From Amycolatopsis vastitatis (GTDB lineage: Bacteria > Actinomycetota > Actinomycetes > Mycobacteriales > Pseudonocardiaceae): 64,000 nt of DNA. Position numbers and translations under genes: made by a program. Below the pieces are notes generated by a model that saw only the letters and a program-made list of their open reading frames with translations, was not told the DNA's origin and ran no database searches. The DNA lies in the NCBI RefSeq assembly GCF_002234595.1, contig NZ_NMUL01000005.1, positions 124,001-188,000 on the forward strand, read 5' to 3'. The stretch's first letter is position 1. Each line of letters opens with the position of its first letter. Of the stretch, positions 9,435-17,156 are shown in pieces.

Positions 9435-9497
9435 CAAGATCGACAATGCGCGATGAAGTGACCCCTCCCAAGATCACCTTCGCATCACAAGATCGAC
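9435..9497. repeat. Three short direct repeats upstream of the VanZ-like gene
   Basis: CAAGATCGAC at 9435-9444, CAAGATCACC at 9469-9478 and CAAGATCGAC at 9488-9497 lie within 63 bp, directly upstream of the VanZ-like gene. They could be binding sites for an unknown regulator. The remainder of the 9413-9679 gap holds the DnaA-box cluster and no gene. Confidence 0.55.
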
Positions 9498-9579
9498 TCG
9501 GCACTCTGAGCGGACCGCACTATTCGGTGATCTTTCCGGTGGCGCGGTTGGCCTTCCCGTGGTTCGGTCGAGGTGCGCA

Positions 9580-9617
9580 CTGTCCACAGTGGAGGCTGTG
9601 GACAACCCTGTGGATGA
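9580..9617. promoter_or_regulatory. Cluster of three DnaA-box-like sites
   Basis: CTGTCCACA at 9580-9588, TGTGGACAA at 9597-9605 and TGTGGATGA at 9609-9617 lie within 38 bp. The middle one is a perfect match, on the minus strand, to the actinobacterial DnaA box TTGTCCACA; the other two differ by one base from TTGTCCACA or TTATCCACA. No replication gene is nearby, so this is not an origin. It may be a titration or regulatory site. Confidence 0.45.
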
Positions 9618-9679
9618 ATTTCAGGGAAAAGTGCGAAAGTGTTGTGGTGCAAGGAAAGGGCGAGAAGTGCCCCTGTGTA

Positions 9680-10588
9680 CTACTTCGCGGCCAGTTCGCG
9701 CGCCTGCTCGAGCAATGCCTGCAGGTGCAGGCCGCGCCGGACGTCGCAGGGGTGCGTCGTCGTGCCGCTCGCGATCATCGCCGCGAAGTCGTCCAGCAAT
9801 GCGGTGTAGGACTCCTGCGCCGAGCCCGGTTTGCGCCCGAGCGTCCGGTAGCCGTGCCGGCCCCAGACGGCGACCTCGACGACGGTCGGCTGCACCGGCA
9901 GCCGCAGCGACAGCGTCGCCGTGCTGATCACGTCACCTTCGTGCGCCAGCATCAGGTGCCAGAGATCGCCGGGGCTCCGCCGGGCGGCCACGACTTCGGT
10001 GATCGGACCGAGTGCGGCGTCCAGCAGGTCGAGCGCGTGCGGGCCGATGTCGAACAGCGCGCCGCCGTCGTCCTGGCGCCACTCCGACGCCGCGTACTGG
10101 CCGCCGAGCAGGGCCCCGGACAGCCAGCGCGCCCCACCGCCGGCCCAGCCGCCCGCCTGGGCGAGGTCGGCGAGCCACTCCTGGGTCTGCGCCGAGTAGC
10201 GCAGGGTCAGCACGACGAGCGCGGCGACGTCAGCGGCCGCGACCGCGTCGGCCAGCCGTCGCGCACCCTCGAGGTCGGCGGCGATCGGCTTCTCCAGGAT
10301 CAGGTGCTTCCCGGCTTCGGCCGCGCGCACGCCCAGCTCCGCCTGGATCGACGGCGGCACCGCGAGGGCGACCGCGTCCACCTGCTCGAACAGCTCCTCG
10401 ACACTGCTTGCGGCGTTCGTGCAGTGCGTCTCCGCAAGCGCTTGCGCCGCCTCCGGCCGCCGGGCCCAGACCGCGGTCAGCGCCGTGCCGGGGTGATCCG
10501 CCAGTCCGGGCGCGTGCACCGTCGTCGCCCACGGGCCGGCGCCGATCAGGCCGACGCGCAGCTGTCCGTCCGCGATGAGCTGTCCCAC
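9680..10588 (-). CDS. Gfo/Idh/MocA-family NAD(P)-dependent oxidoreductase
   Basis: A 302-residue oxidoreductase. The Rossmann domain is N-terminal (LRVGLIGAGPWATTVHAPGL), with the family's conserved EKPIA motif near residue 95. The C-terminal substrate domain holds DDGGALFDIGPHALDLLDAAL, containing the D(I/A)GxH motif. Substrates in this family range from sugars to inositols, and none can be assigned here. It stands alone on the minus strand between the VanZ-like gene and the divergent transporter operon. The short shared upstream region is 10589-10664. Confidence 0.88.
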   Translation of the reverse strand: MGQLIADGQLRVGLIGAGPWATTVHAPGLADHPGTALTAVWARRPEAAQALAETHCTNAASSVEELFEQVDAVALAVPPSIQAELGVRAAEAGKHLILEKPIAADLEGARRLADAVAAADVAALVVLTLRYSAQTQEWLADLAQAGGWAGGGARWLSGALLGGQYAASEWRQDDGGALFDIGPHALDLLDAALGPITEVVAARRSPGDLWHLMLAHEGDVISTATLSLRLPVQPTVVEVAVWGRHGYRTLGRKPGSAQESYTALLDDFAAMIASGTTTHPCDVRRGLHLQALLEQARELAAK

Positions 10589-10664
10589 GGCCCGCAGTCT
10601 AGGTGTGTCCCGCCTCGCGCCGGAACCGCACCTTCGGCGCTGCCGGCCTGGTTAAGGTGCCTGC

Positions 10665-11297
10665 ATGATCGCGTCCCGTTTCGTCGCCGTCTGTGCACTG
10701 CTGCTCGCTGCCTGCTTCACGGGCGCCGCACCCGCGTCGGCGACGGCGACCGAGGGCGCGTGCCCCGCGAGTGGCGGCGTGACGGTGGTCGTCGACTTCG
10801 GCGACCTGGGCCCCGGGCCGTTGATCCGCTGCGCCCCCGGCACGCCCGCGAACGGCATCGCCGCCCTGCAAGAGGCCGGGTTCGAGGTCGCGGGCTCGCA
10901 GAAGTACGGCCTCGCCATCGCCTGCCGGATCAACGGCAAGCCGGGCCCCGACGTGGAGTCCTGCGCGGGCATGCCGTCGGCCACGGCGTACTGGAGCTAC
11001 TGGCACGCGTCGGCGGGCGGTACCTGGCAGTCGAGCCAGGAAGGCGCCCAGACGGCGAAGCCGGTGCCCGGCGGGTTCGAGGGGTGGGCGTTCGCGCGTC
11101 CGAAGTCCGCGAACGACCTGCCGGCGCCGCCGCGAGTGGCGCCCGTGCGGCAAACCGGGACGGCTGTCCCGGACGTCTCGATAGCCGGCGACATCGAATT
11201 CCCGTGGGGGTTCGTGATCGGCGCCGCGGTGATCCTGGTGATCGGCGGGGCGGGCGTGTACCTCTCGTCGCGCCGGCGGCGTCGGCGTGAACAGTAG
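10665..11297 (+). CDS. Secreted, membrane-anchored transcobalamin-C-terminus-like protein
   Basis: A 210-residue surface protein heading an ECF transporter operon. It has a Sec signal peptide (residues 1-27), a single domain of about residues 30-150, a Pro-rich stalk, a transmembrane helix (GFVIGAAVILVIGGAGVYL) and a basic tail SSRRRRRRE. The domain pattern VTVVVDFG, GIAALQEAGF, RINGKPG, TAYWSYWHA and GFEGWAF follows the DUF4430/transcobalamin C-terminal fold (a hydrophobic helix, an ING turn, a YW-YW strand). This suggests a role in handing a cobalamin-like ligand to the transporter. TAAGGT six bases before the ATG suggests a leaderless mRNA. The fold assignment is by eye. Confidence 0.6.
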   Translation: MIASRFVAVCALLLAACFTGAAPASATATEGACPASGGVTVVVDFGDLGPGPLIRCAPGTPANGIAALQEAGFEVAGSQKYGLAIACRINGKPGPDVESCAGMPSATAYWSYWHASAGGTWQSSQEGAQTAKPVPGGFEGWAFARPKSANDLPAPPRVAPVRQTGTAVPDVSIAGDIEFPWGFVIGAAVILVIGGAGVYLSSRRRRRREQ

Positions 11298-12345
11298 GGC
11301 GTTGCACCCCGGCGCCTGGTGGATCTGGGCGCTCGCGCTGGCCGTCGCGGCCAGCCGGACGACGAACCCGCTGCTGCTCGGCCTGATCATCGCGGTCGCC
11401 GGGTTCGTCGTCGCGAACCGGCGGAGTGACGCGCCCTGGGCGCTGGCGTTCCGGTTGTACGCCTACGTCGGCGCGCTGATCGTCGCGTCACGCGTGCTGT
11501 TCCGGATCCTGATCGGCGGCGAGAACGGCGGGCACGTCCTGTTCACGCTGCCGCGAATCCCCCTGACCGCCGGGTTGTCCCTGCTCGGACCGACGTCGGC
11601 GGAGGAACTGCTCGGCGGGTTCTACGACGGCCTGCGGCTGGCGACGATGGTGATCTGCGTCGGCGCGGCGAACGCCCTGGCCAACCCGAAACGCCTGCTC
11701 AAGGCGGTGCCGGGAGCGCTGTACGAGGTGGGCACGGCGGTGACGGTGGCGCTGACGGTCGCACCGCAGCTCGTCGAGAGCGTGCAGCGCGTGCGGCGAG
11801 CCCGCCGGCTGCGGGCCGGCCGGACTCGCGGGCTGCGGGCAGTCAAGGGCATCGTGGTCCCGGTGCTGGAGGACGCGATGGACCGGGCGCTGCGGCTGGC
11901 GGCCGCGATGGACTCCCGAGGCTACGGCCGCCGGGCGTACTTGAGCCCTGGCGTGCGGCTGCTGATCGCTTCGTGCGTCCTGTCAGGGCTGGTCGGCGTG
12001 TGCGTCGGCGTCTACGGCGTGCTCGACGGGACGACGCCCTGGCTCGGCGTCCCGCTGCTGGCGGCCGGGCTGGCGGTGGCGGTCGCGGGGTTCGTCCTCG
12101 GCGGGCGGCGGGTGCGGCGGACGGCGTACCGGCCGGATCCGTGGCGGTGGCCGGAGACGCTGGTCGTGGCGGCGGGCGCCGGGGCGTGCGGGCTGCTGTT
12201 CGTGACCGCCCGCGTCGACCCGGGGAACCTGTACCCGTCGCTGAGCCCGCTGCGCTGGCCGGAAGTCTCCCTCGTGCACGCGTTGTCCCTGGTGGTCGCG
12301 GTGCTCCCGGCGTTCGTCGCCCCTTCGCCGGAGGTTGTCCGGTGA
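11287..12345 (+). CDS. ecfT: ECF transporter transmembrane component (EcfT)
   Basis: A 352-residue membrane protein, the shared T component of an energy-coupling-factor importer. There are several N-terminal membrane helices (WWIWALALAVAAS, LLLGLIIAVAGFVVA), then the cytoplasmic coupling region with the ARR-type motifs: VRRARRLRAGR and AMDSRGYGRR, which dock on the ATPases. Two or three further helices follow, unusually long for an EcfT. The GTG start overlaps the previous stop by 11 bases, and its stop overlaps the next GTG (GTGA), so the operon is translationally coupled. Confidence 0.9.
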   Translation: MNSRALHPGAWWIWALALAVAASRTTNPLLLGLIIAVAGFVVANRRSDAPWALAFRLYAYVGALIVASRVLFRILIGGENGGHVLFTLPRIPLTAGLSLLGPTSAEELLGGFYDGLRLATMVICVGAANALANPKRLLKAVPGALYEVGTAVTVALTVAPQLVESVQRVRRARRLRAGRTRGLRAVKGIVVPVLEDAMDRALRLAAAMDSRGYGRRAYLSPGVRLLIASCVLSGLVGVCVGVYGVLDGTTPWLGVPLLAAGLAVAVAGFVLGGRRVRRTAYRPDPWRWPETLVVAAGAGACGLLFVTARVDPGNLYPSLSPLRWPEVSLVHALSLVVAVLPAFVAPSPEVVR

Positions 12346-13952
12346 TCGAGTTCTCGCGGGTCACGGTGACTTACCCGGACGCGACGCGGCCGGTGCTTTC
12401 GGACGTCTCCCTGCAGATCGAGGAGGGTGAGCTGGCGCTGGTCGCCGGGCCGACCGGAGCCGGCAAGTCGACGTTCCTCGGCGCGATCAACGGGCTCGTC
12501 CCGCACTTCACCGGCGGGCGGCTGGCCGGGCGGGTGCGCGTCGACGGCCTGGACACCGCGCGGTTTCCGCCTCGTGAGCTGGCCTCGGTCGTCGGCGTCG
12601 TCGGGCAGGACCCCCTATCCGGGTTCGTGACGGACACCGTCGAGGAAGAACTCGCGTACGCGATGGAGCAGCTGGCCGTGCCGCCGGACGTCATGCGCAA
12701 GCGGGTCGAGGAAACTCTGGACCTGCTGGGCATCGCGGAGCTGCGCAACCGTCCACTTCGGACACTTTCGGGCGGGCAGCAGCAGCGGGTCGCGATCGGC
12801 TCGGTGCTGACGGCCCACCCCCGCGTGCTGGTTCTGGACGAGCCGACGTCCGCGCTGGACCCGACGGCCGCCGAGGACGTGCTCGCGGTGATCACGCGGC
12901 TGGTGCACGACCTCGGGACCACGGTGGTCGTCGCGGAGCACCGGATGGAGCGTGTCGTCCAGTACGCCGACCGGCTGCTGTACCTGCCGGGCGACGGTTC
13001 GGTGCGGTCCGGGCCGCCCGCCGAGATCCTGGCGACGTCGTCGATCGCACCGCCGATCGCCGAGCTGGGCCGGCTCGCGGGCTGGTCACCGCTGCCGTTG
13101 TCGGTCCGGGACGCTCGCCGGGTCGCGGGGCCGCTGCGGTCTCGTCTCCCGCGGGATCGTCAAAATCTGTCGGTGGTGGGTCGTAGTCTCTCGGTGACCG
13201 GTTCGGCACTGGATGTGAGAGGGGTGGTGGTCCGATACGGAGATGTCCTGGCGGTGCGCGGGGTCGACCTGCGTGCCGGGCCGGGGGAAACGATCGCGCT
13301 GATGGGACGCAACGGCTCCGGCAAGTCGTCGCTTCTCTGGGCGGTGCAGGGCAGCGGGCCGAGGTCGGCGGGGAAGGTCGACGTCGACGGCGCGGACCCT
13401 GCGTCGCTCAAGCCACGAGTGGCCCGTCGGCGCGTGGGGCTGGTCCCGCAGACACCGGCCGACCTGCTGTACCTCGATTCGGTGGACGCCGAGTGCGCAC
13501 AGGCGGACACCGAGTCGGAGGTACCGGCGGGAACGGCCCGGGCCCTGCTGGACCGGCTCGCCCCGGGGATCGCCGGTGAAGCGCACCCCGGCGATCTCTC
13601 CGAAGGGCAGCGACTGGCGCTGGTGCTGGCGGTCCAGCTGGCGGCGGCCCCGCCGGTCGTGCTGCTAGACGAGCCCACCCGCGGCCTGGACTACCACGCG
13701 AAACGGCGCTTCGCCGCGGTCCTGCGAGAGCTGGCCTCGCAGGACCGGGCGGTGGTGCTTGCCACCCACGACGTCGAGTTCGTGGCCACGGTGGCCGACC
13801 GCGTGGTGGTCATGGCCGAGGGCGAGATCGTCGCGGACGGCCCGACGAAGGAGGTGATCGTCGCCTCGCCGGCGTTCGCGCCCCAGGTGGCGAAGATCCT
13901 GGCCCCGGAACCGTGGCTGACGGTCGACGAGGTCGCGGAGGCATTGCGGTGA
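12342..13952 (+). CDS. ecfA: ECF transporter ATPase, two fused ABC domains (EcfA-A')
   Basis: The 536-residue protein contains two ABC ATPase domains in one chain, replacing the usual EcfA/EcfA' heterodimer. Domain 1 (about residues 1-235) has Walker A GPTGAGKST, signature TLSGGQQQR and Walker B VLVLDEPTSALD. Domain 2 (about 285-515) has Walker A GRNGSGKSS, a modified signature DLSEGQRLAL and Walker B VVLLDEPTRGLD. A linker with little conservation lies between. ATP hydrolysis here drives uptake of the ligand held by the S component. Starts and stops overlap the neighbours at both ends. Confidence 0.95.
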   Translation: MIEFSRVTVTYPDATRPVLSDVSLQIEEGELALVAGPTGAGKSTFLGAINGLVPHFTGGRLAGRVRVDGLDTARFPPRELASVVGVVGQDPLSGFVTDTVEEELAYAMEQLAVPPDVMRKRVEETLDLLGIAELRNRPLRTLSGGQQQRVAIGSVLTAHPRVLVLDEPTSALDPTAAEDVLAVITRLVHDLGTTVVVAEHRMERVVQYADRLLYLPGDGSVRSGPPAEILATSSIAPPIAELGRLAGWSPLPLSVRDARRVAGPLRSRLPRDRQNLSVVGRSLSVTGSALDVRGVVVRYGDVLAVRGVDLRAGPGETIALMGRNGSGKSSLLWAVQGSGPRSAGKVDVDGADPASLKPRVARRRVGLVPQTPADLLYLDSVDAECAQADTESEVPAGTARALLDRLAPGIAGEAHPGDLSEGQRLALVLAVQLAAAPPVVLLDEPTRGLDYHAKRRFAAVLRELASQDRAVVLATHDVEFVATVADRVVVMAEGEIVADGPTKEVIVASPAFAPQVAKILAPEPWLTVDEVAEALR

Positions 13953-14812
13953 GGGCGGCGGAGGCGGGCGGGGGTGGGGGCGGGGGGCCGAAGCAGGCGA
14001 GCACGCTCCGGCCCCGTGCCGTCCGCCTGACGCTGCGGCCCGCGCTCGTCCTGAGCGTCGCGAGCCTCCTCGGCCTGGCCATGTTCTGCTGGCCACTCTT
14101 CGCGCACCCCCAGCCCAGCGCGGCCGCGCACACCATGGATGCGCCGTTCGTGTTCATGGCGACGTTGCCCGTGCTGATCCTCGTCGTTCTGGCCGAGCTG
14201 TCCCGCGGTGGCATCGACGCCAAGGCGCTCGCGCTGCTCGGTGTGCTGTCGGCGGTGAACGCCGGTCTGCGGCCGCTCGGGGCCGGCACCGGGGGCGTCG
14301 AGCTGGTGTTCTTCCTGCTCGTGCTCGCCGGGCGGGTGTTCGGGCCCGGCTTCGGGTTCGTGCTCGGCTCGACGTCGCTGTTCACGTCGGCGCTGCTCAC
14401 CGCCGGGGTCGGGCCGTGGCTGCCGTTCCAGATGCTCGCGTCGTCGATGATCGGGCTCGGGGCCGGGTTGCTGCCGAAGGCCCGTGGCAAGGCGGAGATC
14501 GCCCTGCTGGTCGCGTACGGCGTGTTCGCGGCCTACTTCTTCGGGGTGCTGATGAGCCTGTGGACGTGGCCGTTCCTCGCCGGCACCGCCACCGAACTCG
14601 GCTTCGTGCCCGGTGCGCCGCTGCCGGAGAACCTGCACCGGTTCGCCGTCTACACGGTCCTGACGTCGACCCTCGGCTGGGACACCGGCCGAGCCGTCAC
14701 CAACGCCGTGGCCATCGTCCTGCTGGGACCGGCCGTTCTGACCGTCCTTCGCCGGGCGGCCCGGCGGGCGGCCTTCGACGCGCCCGTCGGGTTCGACCAG
14801 AGTCAGCTGTAG
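13949..14812 (+). CDS. ECF transporter substrate-binding (S) component
   Basis: A 287-residue membrane protein with a Gly-rich N-terminus and about six or seven helices, among them LVLSVASLLGLAMFCWPLF, FVFMATLPVLILVVLAEL and the conserved region RVFGPGFGFVLGSTSLFTSALLTAG. The latter resembles ECF S components annotated in actinobacteria as cobalamin-type (CbrT). It completes an operon of surface protein, T, fused A and S. The ligand is inferred from gene order and the transcobalamin-like first gene, and has not been demonstrated. GTG at 13949 overlaps the ATPase stop (GTGA). The 3' end overlaps fadB2 by 10 bp. Confidence 0.85.
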   Translation: MRAAEAGGGGGGGPKQASTLRPRAVRLTLRPALVLSVASLLGLAMFCWPLFAHPQPSAAAHTMDAPFVFMATLPVLILVVLAELSRGGIDAKALALLGVLSAVNAGLRPLGAGTGGVELVFFLLVLAGRVFGPGFGFVLGSTSLFTSALLTAGVGPWLPFQMLASSMIGLGAGLLPKARGKAEIALLVAYGVFAAYFFGVLMSLWTWPFLAGTATELGFVPGAPLPENLHRFAVYTVLTSTLGWDTGRAVTNAVAIVLLGPAVLTVLRRAARRAAFDAPVGFDQSQL

Positions 14813-15657
14813 GAGTAGAAACCGCGGCCGGTCTTCTTGCCCAGCAGACCCGCGTCCACCATGCGCAGCAGCAGCGGCGGCGACGAGTACAGCGGCTCCT
14901 TGAACTCCGCGTACATCGAGTCCGCGATGGCCTTGATGGTGTCCAGCCCGATCAGGTCGGACAGGCGCAGCGGGCCCATCGGGTGGGCCGTGCCCAGCTC
15001 CATGCCGCGGTCGATGTCCTCCGCCGAGGCGAAACCCGACTCGATCATGCGGATCGCCGAAAGCAGGTACGGCACCAGCAGCGAGTTCACGATGAACCCG
15101 GCGCGGTCCTGGGACCTGATGACCGTCTTGCCGAGCGCCGTCGTCGCGTGTTCCTCCGCGCGGCGGGCGGTCTCCTCGCTGGTCAGCAGCGAGGGCACCA
15201 GCTCCACCAGCGGCAGCACCGGCACCGGGTTGAAGAAGTGGATGCCGACCACCTGCTGCGGACGGCTCGTCGCCATGCCCAGCTTCATGATCGGGATCGA
15301 CGACGTGTTGGACGCGAACAGCGCGTCTTCGGCCTCGACGATCTTGTCCAGCTGGCGGAAGACGTCGACCTTTGCCTGCTCCTGCTCGAGGATCGCCTCG
15401 ATGACCAGGTCGCGGTCGGCGAACTCGGCGATGTCCGTCGTGAACCGGAGCCTGCCGAGGGCCGCGTCGGCGTCCTCGGTGGAGAGCTTGCCGTTCTTGA
15501 CGCCGCGTTGCAGCGACTTCTCGATGCGGGCCTTCCCCGCGTCGAGCGCCGGCTGGTTCACCTCGGTGACCACGACGTCCAATCCGGACCGGGCGTGCAC
15601 CTCGGCGATGCCGGAACCCATGAGTCCCGCTCCGACGACTCCAACCCGACTTACCAC
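14803..15657 (-). CDS. fadB2: 3-hydroxybutyryl-CoA dehydrogenase (FadB2)
   Basis: A 284-residue NAD(P)-dependent dehydrogenase that interconverts acetoacetyl-CoA and 3-hydroxybutyryl-CoA. The nucleotide site is VGVVGAGLMGSGIAEV, the catalytic His lies in GIHFFNPVPVLPLVELV, and SNTSSIPI and HPMGPLRLSDLIGLD complete the family pattern. Overall it reads like M. tuberculosis FadB2. GTG at 15657 has AAGGAG eight bases upstream. A strong hairpin separates it from the DUF3073 gene upstream. Confidence 0.94.
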   Translation of the reverse strand: MVSRVGVVGAGLMGSGIAEVHARSGLDVVVTEVNQPALDAGKARIEKSLQRGVKNGKLSTEDADAALGRLRFTTDIAEFADRDLVIEAILEQEQAKVDVFRQLDKIVEAEDALFASNTSSIPIMKLGMATSRPQQVVGIHFFNPVPVLPLVELVPSLLTSEETARRAEEHATTALGKTVIRSQDRAGFIVNSLLVPYLLSAIRMIESGFASAEDIDRGMELGTAHPMGPLRLSDLIGLDTIKAIADSMYAEFKEPLYSSPPLLLRMVDAGLLGKKTGRGFYSYS

Positions 15658-15718
15658 CGGCTCACTCCTTCATCGCTTCGCAGCCCGCGCTTGTGGACAG
15701 TATTTGGGCAGCACGCGA

Positions 15719-15765
15719 CGCGCGAGGGCGGTTGCCGGGGCTATGCCCAGCGTCGCCCTCGCGCG
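15719..15765 (-). terminator. Hairpin between DUF3073 and fadB2
   Basis: CGCGCGAGGGCG (15719-15730) and CGCCCTCGCGCG (15754-15765) form a perfect 12-bp stem, and the loop contains a smaller GGGC/GCCC stem. It probably ends transcription of the DUF3073 gene. Confidence 0.65.
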
Positions 15766-15776
15766 TTTACGCGTGC

Positions 15777-15971
15777 TCAACGACGGTACTCGTCGTACCC
15801 GTCGTCGTACGGGTCCTCATACCGGCTGTCGGACTCCTCGGGGTGATGATGATCATTCGAGGAGTTACTCGACAGCTCGCGCTGCAAAGCATCGAAGTCG
15901 GTCTCGTGCGAGCTGTACTTGAGCTCACGCGCCACCTTCGTCTGCTTGGCCTTAGCCCGGCCGCGCCCCAT
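15777..15971 (-). CDS. DUF3073 small protein (Rv0810c-like)
   Basis: A 64-residue protein of the DUF3073 family, widespread in actinobacteria and of unknown function. The N-terminus MGRGRAKAKQTKVARELKY is basic and conserved, and the C-terminal half is acidic and Tyr/Asp-rich (SRYEDPYDDGYDEYR). The start is unambiguous: ATG preceded by GAGGGGG. In M. tuberculosis it also follows purM, divergent to it. Its neighbours differ here because the transporter block is inserted between. Confidence 0.93.
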   Translation of the reverse strand: MGRGRAKAKQTKVARELKYSSHETDFDALQRELSSNSSNDHHHPEESDSRYEDPYDDGYDEYRR

Positions 15972-16178
15972 GGCTCGACCCCCTCGCACAGGGGCGGGGC
16001 GGCCGGGGGAATCGGCGGCCCCGCATCGTCTCGACAATTCTTTCCTGCTCACACCGTACCGTGTCCGGGGGGTTGGATGCGACGTGGCACGGTGTGCCGG
16101 AGCCGACAGTGTTCGCCGGACACCGGTTACCGGCCGGTCGGTGGCGATCGGCGCAGGTAAACGTGCCACGATCTACCC

Positions 16179-17075
16179 GTGCTCCGTCCCTTCGTGGCTT
16201 ACTTGCGGGTGTACGAACCGCTGCTCGCCCTGGGCGACCCGCCGGACGAACGGCTGTGCGCGGCCGCCTCGGCGGCCAAGCTGCGGCGGACGGACGCGGG
16301 CGCGCGCGAGCAGGCCATGTGGCTCAAGTCACAGGTGGCCGCGCCGCGGCGGCTGTTGCCCGCCGAGCTCGCCGACGGCCGTCCCGCGCCGAGCCTGCTG
16401 ACCGACGTCCTGGTGCTCGACGCCGAAGAGGTGCCCGGTGGCAAGGCCGAAAACGGGCCGCTGGTCTGCCCGCTCGAGCTGCGGGCCCGCTCGGCCGCCG
16501 CGCTGGTCACCTTCCTCGGCGACGCGCACCCGGCGCTGAAGAACGTCGTCCTCGACGAAGGCGGCTTCACCCAGGAGACGATCCGCGGCCGGACCAAGTC
16601 GGCCATGGCGGACCTGAGCACGACGGCGGCGCACACGCTCTCCACCACCTGGACCGTTCCCCTGCCGTGGTTCGTGCTGATCGAGCCGGACGAACGCCGG
16701 CTGGTGCTCGGCCGCGGCCGCGACGACCCGCAGCGGGAACTGTCCTGGCGCGCCACGCTCGCCGACGCCCAGCACCGGGCGCGCGAGGCCGGTGACCTGC
16801 TGGAACAGACCTTCGGCGACTCCGGGCCGGGGCGCGTGCTCTTCGAGACCCGGCGGTGGCTGGACAGCTTCCACCCGGACTCCGTCGTCGAGCTGGACTA
16901 CGGCGGCCTCGTGCAGCTCTTCGCCGACCCGGTCCTGGAGGCCGACAACACGGCCGACGAGGTCCACGACATCCTGGACGCGCTGCGCTCCGGCAACGTC
17001 GAGGAGCTGGCCGAACTGTTCTCCGACCTGCGGGAGTTCTGGGGCGACCTGGCCGCCCGCGAACGCTCGAACTAG
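16179..17075 (+). CDS. Uncharacterised actinobacterial protein
   Basis: A 298-residue cytoplasmic protein of a family I recognise only as conserved in actinomycetes. There are no membrane segments or catalytic signatures. Readable segments are MLRPFVAYLRVYEPLLALG at the start, PRRLLPAELADGRPAPSLL, a central TVPLPWFVLIEPDERRLVLG and a C-terminal VELDYGGLVQLFADPVLEAD, with helices near the end. GTG at 16179 gives the conserved N-terminus; no clear ribosome binding site is visible. It lies between DUF3073 and an asparaginase. Confidence 0.75.
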   Translation: MLRPFVAYLRVYEPLLALGDPPDERLCAAASAAKLRRTDAGAREQAMWLKSQVAAPRRLLPAELADGRPAPSLLTDVLVLDAEEVPGGKAENGPLVCPLELRARSAAALVTFLGDAHPALKNVVLDEGGFTQETIRGRTKSAMADLSTTAAHTLSTTWTVPLPWFVLIEPDERRLVLGRGRDDPQRELSWRATLADAQHRAREAGDLLEQTFGDSGPGRVLFETRRWLDSFHPDSVVELDYGGLVQLFADPVLEADNTADEVHDILDALRSGNVEELAELFSDLREFWGDLAARERSN

Positions 17076-17156
17076 CGACGGCGACCGGGCCCGCGGACTT
17101 CGGCACCCGGAACCGTCGGTGCCTGCCGGTAACGTGGAAAACGGGGGCTGCTCAGC

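Noticed and set aside
9580..9617. Chromosomal or plasmid origin of replication
   Set aside because: Only three boxes, no AT-rich unwinding region, and no dnaA, dnaN, rep or par genes nearby.
10589..10664. Possible cobalamin riboswitch before the ECF operon
   Set aside because: The gap is only 76 bp and has no B12-box-like conserved core, too short for a cobalamin riboswitch.
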